Shown in pieces: positions 1 through 5,175 of a DNA stretch of 6,422 nt. The position numbers were made by a program, and so were the translations under genes. The stretch covers positions 1-6,422 of the forward strand of contig JACDAU010000280.1 in the NCBI GenBank assembly GCA_013695265.1, read 5' to 3'. The notes below the pieces were generated by a model, which had not been told where the DNA came from, ran no database searches, and saw only the letters and a list, made by a program, of their open reading frames with translations. The stretch's first letter is position 1; each line of letters opens with the position of its first letter. Source of the stretch: Chloroflexia bacterium (GTDB taxonomy: Bacteria; Chloroflexota; Chloroflexia; Thermobaculales; Thermobaculaceae).

Positions 1-434
1 GCCGTGCCCGTCGCGTCGAGCAGCAGCGCGGCGGCATCGAGGGGCAGGTCGGCGTGGACGGGGAGGAAGCAGCGCTCGGGGACGGTGACGTACTCCGCGA
101 AGCCGCCGTCGCGGTCGAAGCCGATCATCCCCTGCTTGTTCAGGCACGCGCCCCGGCTCTGTGCGTGGCACATCGTGCACTGTCCGCAGTATGCCACGAG
201 AAAGACCGCGCCACGACTGCCCGTGGCTACGCTGGTGTCCGACCCCGCAGCGACGACCGTGCCCGCTGTCTCATGTCCGGGGGTGACGCTGTTGCCGCGC
301 TCCCAGGGGCCACGGTCGGAGCCGCAGATCGCGCATGCGTGGACCTGCACCAGCAGCGCACCCGGCCCCGGCTGCGGAATCGGGGCATCCTCGACCGTGA
401 TCCGTCCCTCGCCGTGAAAAACCGCTCGCTGCAT
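1..434 (-). CDS. Zinc-dependent medium-chain alcohol/polyol dehydrogenase, N-terminal part (3' end outside window)
   Basis: The frame is open from an ATG at 434 to the window edge (144 codons, no stop). A strong ribosome site GGAGGG (440-445) lies 5 nt before the ATG. The visible part is the GroES-like catalytic domain of the MDR superfamily, which oxidises alcohols or polyols with NAD(P). Seen directly: CAICGSD (C37 as probable catalytic zinc ligand), PGHE at 52-55 (H54/E55 at the zinc site), and a structural-zinc lobe with C83, C86, C89 and C97 in canonical C-x2-C-x2-C-x7-C spacing. A GGFAEY motif at 110-115 is typical of the threonine/sorbitol dehydrogenase branch. The His often found two residues after CGSD is absent (CGSDRG). 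The Rossmann domain lies outside the window, so cofactor and substrate cannot be assigned. The gene is divergent from the sugar epimerase at 673, which suggests a shared sugar or polyol pathway (inference). Confidence 0.93.
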   Translation of the reverse strand, partial: MQRAVFHGEGRITVEDAPIPQPGPGALLVQVHACAICGSDRGPWERGNSVTPGHETAGTVVAAGSDTSVATGSRGAVFLVAYCGQCTMCHAQSRGACLNKQGMIGFDRDGGFAEYVTVPERCFLPVHADLPLDAAALLLDATGT

Positions 435-454
435 CTGTTCCCTCCGTGCGCGCC

Positions 455-460
455 ACTATA
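455..460 (-). promoter_or_regulatory. Possible -10 box for the dehydrogenase gene
   Basis: On the minus strand this reads TATAGT, overlapping TAGTAT, in an AT-rich patch about 20 nt upstream of the dehydrogenase ATG. The transcript leader would be very short. No recognisable -35 box is found 16-18 bp upstream, so this is a weak call made on position and composition only. Confidence 0.25.
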
Positions 461-507
461 CTACACGGCGGGTGGGGCGGCGATGATAACCACAGCAGGG
501 GGTTCAC

Positions 508-537
508 ACGGACGTTCAATTCAACGTCCCTACAATC
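508..537. repeat. Palindromic intergenic repeat element, copy 1
   Basis: An inverted repeat with perfect 7-bp arms, GGACGTT (510-516) and AACGTCC (523-529), around the loop CAATTC. It lies in the spacer between the divergent dehydrogenase and epimerase genes. A related element occurs at 2935-2966. The two align without gaps over about 30 bases, sharing ACGG, CGTTCAA, AACG and a downstream CAA. The A512-T527 pair of this copy is a G-C pair in the other. It may be a small dispersed repeat or a binding site for a dimeric protein; the sequence alone does not decide. Confidence 0.55.
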
Positions 538-602
538 GACGCCGTATTGCGGCCTGCGCGGCGCATTGATCACTTTGCCCTCCGATCTTCACGGCGCGTG
601 AC

Positions 603-631
603 TTGACGTCCGGCGGCATCCCTCATACAAT
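603..631 (+). promoter_or_regulatory. Sigma-70-type promoter for the sugar epimerase gene
   Basis: TTGACG (603-608) and TACAAT (626-631) are separated by exactly 17 bp. Each is one base from the consensus. Transcription would start near 638, leaving a leader of about 35 nt before the GTG at 673. It is the best promoter match in the window. Confidence 0.7.
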
Positions 632-672
632 CAGCGCGGTTTGGTGGCGGGGTGTAGTGAGGGGGGAAGAGC

Positions 673-1458
673 GTGAAGATTGCGATTCGCGAGGGGATGA
701 CGCCGGGCGATACGCTGCCCGAGAAGCTCGCGTTCCTGGGACGCATGGGCATAGACGGCATGGAGATTGACCGCTCCTCGGCGCTGCCCCCGGAGGAGTT
801 GCGCGCGATCGTCGCGGCCTCGGGGGTTGCGGTGGCGAACGTGCCCGGCGCCACGGACCTGCTCGACCCGGACCCCGCAGTACGCAGTGCGGCGCTGGAG
901 CACACGAAGCAGCGGCTCCACCTGGCGGCGACGCTCGGCGCTGTTGGCGCGCTCGTCGTGCCGCAGTTCGGCGGTGGCTCGAAGCTGCCGGACCTCTCGC
1001 CGTTGCAGACCGCGGTGGAGCTGGAGTCGGCGTTGTTCGTCTTGCAACTGCGAGAGCTACGGGCGACGGCGGCGGACGCGGGCGTGCCGGTCTTTCTGGA
1101 GCCGTTGAACCGGTACGAGCAGCACCTGGTAAATCGGCTGGAGCAGGGCACGGCGTTCTCGCGGCAGGTGGGGCCGGAGATCCGGATCATGGCGGACTTC
1201 TTCCACATGAACATCGAGGAGGCGGACATCGCGGCAAGCATCCGCGCGGCGGGCGAGGACATCGTGTACGTCCATGTCGCGGACAGCAACCGGCTGCAGC
1301 CGGGGCGGGGTCATCTGGACTTCCGACCGGGGTTCGCCGCGCTCAAGGAGATCGGGTACGACGGCTACCTGGGGATCGAGTGCCGCATAGACGGCCCGTT
1401 GGAGCACGCGCTGCCCGAGACGATGGCATACCTGCGTAGGGAGTGGGACGCGGCATAG
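673..1458 (+). CDS. Sugar epimerase/isomerase, xylose isomerase-like TIM barrel (D-tagatose/psicose 3-epimerase type)
   Basis: A 261-aa protein starting at GTG, with a purine-rich GAGGGGGG ribosome site just upstream. It has the size and pattern of single-domain AP-endonuclease-2/xylose-isomerase-like TIM barrels, which interconvert ketoses through a metal-bound enediolate. Key residues: E143 in EPLNRYE, D175 and H178 in ADFFHMN, H201 in VHVADSNR, R207, and E236 in GIECR. As I recall, Agrobacterium D-psicose 3-epimerase uses E150, D183, H186, H209, R215 and E244. The intervals 3, 26, 6 and 35 residues are the same here, and E143-D175 is one shorter, so the metal and substrate site looks intact. 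The GRGHLDF segment (211-217) is common in related IolE/Hyi-type enzymes, so the true substrate (free ketose, inosose or hydroxypyruvate) is open. It has its own promoter at 603-631 and diverges from a polyol-type dehydrogenase. Confidence 0.93.
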   Translation: MKIAIREGMTPGDTLPEKLAFLGRMGIDGMEIDRSSALPPEELRAIVAASGVAVANVPGATDLLDPDPAVRSAALEHTKQRLHLAATLGAVGALVVPQFGGGSKLPDLSPLQTAVELESALFVLQLRELRATAADAGVPVFLEPLNRYEQHLVNRLEQGTAFSRQVGPEIRIMADFFHMNIEEADIAASIRAAGEDIVYVHVADSNRLQPGRGHLDFRPGFAALKEIGYDGYLGIECRIDGPLEHALPETMAYLRREWDAA

Positions 1459-1583
1459 AATCGGCGGTGGCGCAGGGGTAGCTGGTCGGGGATGCGATGT
1501 TGGACCAGTTCCCCACGTGGATTGACGAAACGTGTACAATGCGAGTCACAAGCGAGAGGAGGGCCGGGGAGAGGAGGCGGCGA

Positions 1584-1889
1584 ATGGCGACGACCAGTGT
1601 TGTGGGGCAGGTGCGGAACGGCATGGAGGTTGTGACCTCCGACGGCGAGAGCCTCGGCAAGGTCAAGGAGACCTACATTGGGACCGAGCCGACCAGCCCG
1701 CTCCAGCAGTGCGACGACGAGACGACCGTCGAGGTACACCGCGGCGGTCTGTTCAGCAAGAGCACGACGATGTATGTTCCCTGCCGCGCGTTAGCGCGTG
1801 TTGACGGGAACACCGTCACGCTCAACGTAGACCAGCAGACGGCCAACGCGAAGGGATGGCAGCACAAGCCGTCCTGGATCGGCACGTAG
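1584..1889 (+). CDS. DUF2171/PRC-barrel-like small protein
   Basis: A 101-aa soluble protein with no signal peptide or membrane segment. I chose the ATG at 1584 over in-frame starts further upstream (from 1497) because a GGAGG ribosome site lies 6 nt before it. The upstream residues are also Arg-rich and not protein-like. The N-terminal half has the PRC-barrel/DUF2171 signature: GMEVVTSDGESLGKVKE at residues 13-29, with the conserved DG-x2-G-x-V turn. Short strands follow (TTVEVHRGG, MYVPCRALARVDGNTVTL), then a GW near the C terminus (91-92). DUF2171 proteins have no firmly established biochemical role; PRC-barrels are small beta folds for binding or assembly. A TACAAT (1535-1540) upstream could be a -10 box but lacks a -35 partner. 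The 641-aa protein at 3124-5049 carries related domains, though it is not in the same operon. Confidence 0.85.
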   Translation: MATTSVVGQVRNGMEVVTSDGESLGKVKETYIGTEPTSPLQQCDDETTVEVHRGGLFSKSTTMYVPCRALARVDGNTVTLNVDQQTANAKGWQHKPSWIGT

Positions 1890-2268
1890 GCATCAAAGCG
1901 CTCAGCGATTCTTAGCAGAGTATTCCTGCCCTCCTCAGCTTGTATATCCGATTGATTACGTGGTCCCGACGTCCCCGTCCCGCCGAACAGCGCTCGCTAC
2001 TGTTCCCTTATCCTCTAGATTCCCATAATTGACGCACACACGAGCAGCGGGCCGGTACCAGTACTTTGTTGGTTCGGGTTTGGCGGCGTGTTGGGGAGTA
2101 GATCGTGCCGAAGTTTCCGCCGTACTTGCTGGGATCCCATTCGTCCGTAGCGCCTGCCAGGAGCCGTTCTCCCTGAGGCAACAAACTACCGGGTAGGCCC
2201 ATCAATCGAAACGCACGATAGATCGTCGCGCGGTATTCTACAGGGGACGCGCGTGGGAGGCGACGAGC
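1890..2268. other. 379-bp intergenic stretch without a convincing gene
   Basis: The spacer between the DUF2171-like gene and the methyltransferase is lower in GC than its neighbours and has no clear terminator or RNA gene. On the minus strand a frame is open from inside the methyltransferase gene down to a TAA at 2008-2010. Its last part, from an ATG at 2202, would give 64 aa. A segment around DEWDPSKYGGNFGTIYSP looks mildly protein-like but matches no family I know and has no good ribosome site. It could be a gene remnant or chance. Near the right end are a small inverted repeat ACGAT-AG-ATCGT (2215-2226) and a TATTCT (2234-2239), which might be promoter parts for the methyltransferase. Confidence 0.5.
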
Positions 2269-2901
2269 ATGGCGGAGCGGCGGATACGCGAGATATACGA
2301 CAACCAGGCACGGGCATGCGGCGGCGGCGCATGTGGCGCGCTCGATGGCTTCCTGATGGGCCGCCTGCGCAAGCGGGCGCTCCGGGCCGCGCGGGGTGAG
2401 GTGCTGGAAATCGGCATCGGCCTTGGGGCGAGCCTGCCGCACTACCCGCCCGGCTGCCGCATCACCGGCCTGGACCTCAGCCCCGGCTCAATCGAGCGAG
2501 CCCGTGCGCGGGCACGGAACCTCGGCCTCGAGGCAGAACTGCACGTCGGCGATGCGCAGGCGCTGCCGTTCGCGGACGCCCGCTTCGACACGTGCGTCTC
2601 GCAGCTTTGCCTCTGCACCGTGCCCGATCCGCTTGCGGCGCTGCGGGAACTGCGGCGTGTCTGCCGGCCAGACGGATTGGTCCTCCTCCTGGAGCACACC
2701 ACGAGCACGAATGCGCTGCTTTCCCCCTTGTGTCGCCTCTGCGGGCCGCTGCTGACCGCGACGGTCGCTTGCCACCCGAACCGGCCCGTGGAATGCCTCG
2801 TCGCTGCCTCGGGCTTAACCGTGCAAGGAGTGGACCGGCGTTTCGCGGGCGTATTCCGCCTCATCCGGGCGACGCCGTACGCCGGTGAGCAGGCGGATTG
2901 A
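2269..2901 (+). CDS. Class I SAM-dependent methyltransferase (UbiE/METTL7-like)
   Basis: A 210-aa Rossmann-fold methyltransferase. The ATG at 2269 is preceded by GGGAGG at 8 nt. Seen: an N-terminal helical cap with an IYDNQA start; motif I VLEIGIGLGAS (45-55) with the Gly-rich SAM loop; GLDLSP (67-72) with D69 at the end of strand 2, the usual ribose contact; motif II GDAQALPFADARFD (94-107); and the strand-4 region SQLCLCTVPDP (111-121), close to the LC(S/T)VPDP form of the METTL7/UbiE-like group. A late CHPNRP (168-173) resembles the GCHLNR of those proteins. Such enzymes methylate quinones, phospholipids or thiols; the acceptor cannot be read here. There are 11 cysteines in 210 residues, with C17/C22, C114/C116 and C155/C158 close together, which is high for this fold. 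It is a single gene, convergent with the 641-aa gene. Confidence 0.92.
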   Translation: MAERRIREIYDNQARACGGGACGALDGFLMGRLRKRALRAARGEVLEIGIGLGASLPHYPPGCRITGLDLSPGSIERARARARNLGLEAELHVGDAQALPFADARFDTCVSQLCLCTVPDPLAALRELRRVCRPDGLVLLLEHTTSTNALLSPLCRLCGPLLTATVACHPNRPVECLVAASGLTVQGVDRRFAGVFRLIRATPYAGEQAD

Positions 2902-2934
2902 TCCTCCGCGCATGGGATTCCGCGCCGCTGCCCC

Positions 2935-2966
2935 GTACGGGCGTTCAACTGAACGCCTGTGCAACC
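2935..2966. repeat. Palindromic intergenic repeat element, copy 2
   Basis: A near-perfect palindrome 34 nt after the methyltransferase stop. The arms GGCGTTCA (2940-2947) and TGAACGCC (2950-2957) flank a 2-nt centre. Outward pairing continues from GTACG to TGTGC (2935-2939 with 2958-2962), with two G-U type pairs, giving up to 13 pairs. It aligns with the element at 508-537. The G2941-C2956 pair replaces A-T in copy 1, so the stem is kept. It has no T-tract after it, so it is not a clear terminator for the methyltransferase, though that role is possible. Confidence 0.55.
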
Positions 2967-3060
2967 CCACTCCCATACCTTCGGGGTCAATGCTTCCGAC
3001 CACTGCGGCAGGGCGTATCCATGACCGCGTGTATAGCAGGTTTGATGCGCGCCGGAGAGA

Positions 3061-3105
3061 CAACGAGGGGAGGAACCCACCGTGGTCTCCTCCCCCCAAG
3101 CGTTG
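3061..3105. terminator. Hairpin terminator between convergent genes
   Basis: Perfect 8-bp arms GGGGAGGA (3067-3074) and TCCTCCCC (3088-3095) enclose a smaller CCAC/GTGG stem. They are themselves flanked by CAACG (3061-3065) and CGTTG (3101-3105). The structure starts 18 nt past the TAA of the 641-aa minus-strand gene, the expected place for its terminator. The run after it is only moderately T-rich on either strand (TTGTCTCTCC on minus, TTGAATTGT on plus). It may also stop transcripts coming from the methyltransferase side. Confidence 0.6.
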
Positions 3106-3123
3106 TTGAATTGTACCGGAACC

Positions 3124-5049
3124 TTACGTGATGGGATCCTCGGGCTTGCGCTTCTGCTCGTACTGCGACTCCAGGCTCGCCTGGCCGGACACGCCGCTGT
3201 GCAACGCGTCCGAACTGAGCTCCGGCTCGGTCATCGACACGCTACTGAGGAGCACGTCGAGCACACCCGCCGCACGCGCACGCTCGACTGCCTGGTTCGT
3301 GACGATCTGCGCCGTCTCCAGGATCACGTTGTCCTGCCGATCCAGGATCACCCGTGTAACCGGGCGGCCAACCGCGTCGTTGATCCTCCGCTGCTCGTTC
3401 TTCTCACGCTGATCTGCGGAAACCTCATCGATCTTCGCCTTGATGGAGTTGAACGTGCCGGAGATGCCCTCCTTCGCCGAGGCGAACGACTCCTGGGTGG
3501 AGGCCGCGCCCACCGCCGTGAGCAACTGATTCTCCTTGCCATACGCTCGTGCGCGCTCCACCGTGCCGTAGTCCACGACCGTGCCTTGCAGCGCTACGGC
3601 CGTGCCGTCGTCCGCGTACACATCGCGGCCAGCCGTCTTGCCGATGGAGTTGTCGAGCTGCGATTCCCGCTGGCCCGCCATAGAAGAAGAGGCTTTATCC
3701 GAGAGCTCGCCCGCCTTTGCCTTGACCGAATCGAGCAGGCCGCTGGCCGCACCACCACCGGCGGCGAGGAACAGAGCGTTAAGCTTGCCCGCCGAGTCCG
3801 CACGGGCGACATCGCCCTCGTCCACCACCTTGCCCGTCGGCACCAGCACCTCGCCCGTATCGCTCGTGATGTCCGAGCGCGCCGACTTGCCGATCACAAA
3901 GGAGCGCTGCTGATCGGCTGTGGTTGTCGCGACCTTGTCCCTGGCGGTCGAGCCGAGGTCTTGGGCGGCGTCCTTGGCAGTTGAGAGCTTATCCGAGGCG
4001 GTCGCACCGAGGTCTTGTGCGGTGCCCTGAAGACCGCCAACCTGAGCCTGCATCGCGTCGCCAACTTCATTGGGCACGAACGCGGCATGCTGTCCGACCG
4101 TCAATGTGTCCGGCGCGGGCATAAACCTCTTACCCTTGAGCGAAGAGGCCAGTAGCCCACCGGAGACCTCATAGCCAATGACCTCGCCGGTCGAATCATT
4201 GATGAACATATCACCGATCTCGCCAAGGTCGCGCCCGTCCTCGGTATACACCTGGGTCTTCTTGAGAACGTTTTCCTCCTCCATGATCCGCTTCAGATAG
4301 CGGTCGGAGTCGGCCTTGATCTCCACGGACCGGTCTGGAGCGATGATCGCGTCCTTGCCGACCGACTTCAAGTTCTGCCACATAATTGCGCGAGCGCTGG
4401 ACAAAAAGCCGCCCTCGCTTGTGAGCAGCGCCACCACGCGGTTCTGCTCCGGATCAAACAGGATGTCCTTCACGTCGCCAATCTTCTCACCGTCGGCGAA
4501 ACTGACTATGGGCATGCCCACCAGGTCCTTGCCCTTGCGCTGCTGGCCCGTGCCCGTAGGACCGGATGGCGTCCCGCCCGTGATATCAGTTCCCTCAGCG
4601 CTCGCCATGTTCGCGGTCGACACCGCTCCCGTATCGTCACCGTACACCGGGGAACCGGTATCCGCCGTGGCAATCGAGCCCGTGTCACCCATCTCCAGGG
4701 AGTCCCGGCTGGCCTGAGTGATGACCTGCCCCCCGCCCTGGGCCATCGACGCGTGCGCCCCCTCGACCTCCTCGGGATTGACGGGCTGGAAGTCGGCTTC
4801 GTTGTAGCGCAAATCGTCACGCATCCCGTCGAGGGCGGAGGTCGTCGTGCTGAGCGTCACGGATGTGCTATCGGTGCTCTGCACCATGTCCGCCGGGATC
4901 ATCAGATAATCCCCGCCACCAGAGGGCGTGACCACAACGTGCGTGAGGTCTTTCGTGTCCGGGTCCACGATGACCTGGTATACCTGGCCGAAGTCACCGT
5001 CCTGGGTGTTGACGGTTGCCCCCCGCTCTATGCGGCTAATGTTTGTCAT
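3124..5049 (-). CDS. Multidomain PRC-barrel protein with three PRC-like domains and a triple helix/beta-module C-terminal half
   Basis: A 641-aa soluble protein with no signal peptide or TM segment. I start at the ATG at 5049, which has GGAGGT (5059-5064) 9 nt upstream; the alternative TTG at 5079 has no ribosome site. Domains by residue from that ATG: PRC-barrel 1 (about 6-72, with DGDFGQVYQVIVDP); a Gly/Thr/Ser/Asp-rich linker with DTG repeats (80-170); PRC-barrel 2 (173-252, DGEKIGDVKDILFDPE); PRC-barrel 3 (261-315, DGRDLGEIGDMFIND). Then come an amphipathic LEA-like helix with an 18-residue repeat (330-382) and three related beta modules (383-431, 466-514, 557-604) separated by charged helices, and a charged tail. 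The beta modules share the form IGK-x-A-R-D-x-D-G-(V/A)-G-x-VVD-x-G-x-VERARA-x-G-x3-LL. PRC-barrels are protein-binding or metabolite-linked beta folds of varied use. A cytoplasmic scaffold or stress role is only an inference. Hairpin 3061-3105 follows the gene. Confidence 0.92.
   Translation of the reverse strand: MTNISRIERGATVNTQDGDFGQVYQVIVDPDTKDLTHVVVTPSGGGDYLMIPADMVQSTDSTSVTLSTTTSALDGMRDDLRYNEADFQPVNPEEVEGAHASMAQGGGQVITQASRDSLEMGDTGSIATADTGSPVYGDDTGAVSTANMASAEGTDITGGTPSGPTGTGQQRKGKDLVGMPIVSFADGEKIGDVKDILFDPEQNRVVALLTSEGGFLSSARAIMWQNLKSVGKDAIIAPDRSVEIKADSDRYLKRIMEEENVLKKTQVYTEDGRDLGEIGDMFINDSTGEVIGYEVSGGLLASSLKGKRFMPAPDTLTVGQHAAFVPNEVGDAMQAQVGGLQGTAQDLGATASDKLSTAKDAAQDLGSTARDKVATTTADQQRSFVIGKSARSDITSDTGEVLVPTGKVVDEGDVARADSAGKLNALFLAAGGGAASGLLDSVKAKAGELSDKASSSMAGQRESQLDNSIGKTAGRDVYADDGTAVALQGTVVDYGTVERARAYGKENQLLTAVGAASTQESFASAKEGISGTFNSIKAKIDEVSADQREKNEQRRINDAVGRPVTRVILDRQDNVILETAQIVTNQAVERARAAGVLDVLLSSVSMTEPELSSDALHSGVSGQASLESQYEQKRKPEDPIT
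3238..3903 (-). repeat. Three tandem protein-level repeat modules inside the 641-aa gene
   Basis: Three diverged copies of a compact beta module are encoded at 3757-3903, 3508-3654 and 3238-3381. Shared landmarks are an initial (I/V)G(K/R), a central acidic turn (SDTGEV, ADDGTA, DRQDNV), a (K/T/Q)(V/I)V(D/T) strand, an (A/E)RA(R/D) helix and a closing L-x2-L segment. Copies 2 and 3 are each preceded by a similar helix (DSVKAKAGELS, NSIKAKIDEVS). The similarity is at protein level and the DNA has diverged, so the duplication is old. Confidence 0.7.
3943..4022 (-). repeat. 54-bp-period direct repeat (18-residue helical repeat)
   Basis: Two nearly identical 26-nt stretches (3943-3968 and 3997-4022) share GGCGGTCG and CCGAGGTCTTG and lie exactly 54 bp apart. 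They encode the repeated QDLG-(A/S)-TA-(S/R)-DK unit of the amphipathic segment. Eighteen residues equals five helical turns, so the period keeps one face of a helix constant. Confidence 0.75.
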
Positions 5050-5106
5050 TGTGCCCGTACCTCCAAATCCCTTGCTCAAACAGAATGTACTTATTATGGG
5101 AAATAG

Positions 5107-5128
5107 CCGATTCCAACGAACGAATCGG
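5107..5128. promoter_or_regulatory. Inverted repeat upstream of the 641-aa gene, possible operator
   Basis: Perfect 7-bp arms CCGATTC (5107-5113) and GAATCGG (5122-5128) are separated by 8 nt. The repeat sits between the stop of the DUF5666-like gene (5176) and the start of the 641-aa gene (5049). On the minus strand a CATAAT (5093-5098) lies just downstream and is a fair -10 box. The repeat would then cover the -35 region, where no good consensus is seen. This fits a regulator-binding site. A terminator for the upstream gene is less likely because no T-run follows. Confidence 0.35.
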
Positions 5129-5175
5129 ACAGCAATCTGGATAACGACCGCCTCAGCGAGCGGTGCATCCGTGTT

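Noticed and set aside
570..1289. Minus-strand 239-codon open frame over the epimerase gene
   Set aside because: Ser/Arg-rich antisense translation. The plus strand has an intact epimerase active site and a promoter.
1482..1508. CTGGTC/GACCAG inverted repeat after the epimerase stop, considered as terminator
   Set aside because: Six-bp stem with a 15-nt loop and no T-run; too weak to annotate.
1522..1540. TTGACG followed by TACAAT upstream of the DUF2171-like gene
   Set aside because: Only 7 bp separate the two boxes, so they cannot form one sigma-70 promoter. TACAAT alone may still be a -10 box.
2978..2991. Small ACC-TTCGG-GGT hairpin near the second palindrome
   Set aside because: Only three base pairs; expected by chance.
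2442..3080. Minus-strand 212-codon open frame over the methyltransferase
   Set aside because: Antisense of motif-bearing methyltransferase sequence, without domains, and it runs into the spacer repeat.
3082..3984. Plus-strand 300-codon open frame opposite the 641-aa gene
   Set aside because: Arg/Leu-rich low-quality translation typical of the antisense of a GC-rich gene. The minus strand has clear PRC-barrel motifs and a good ribosome site.
5050..5079. TTG at 5079 as the start of the 641-aa protein
   Set aside because: No ribosome site before it; the proposed N-terminal extension overlaps the GGAGGT that serves the ATG at 5049.
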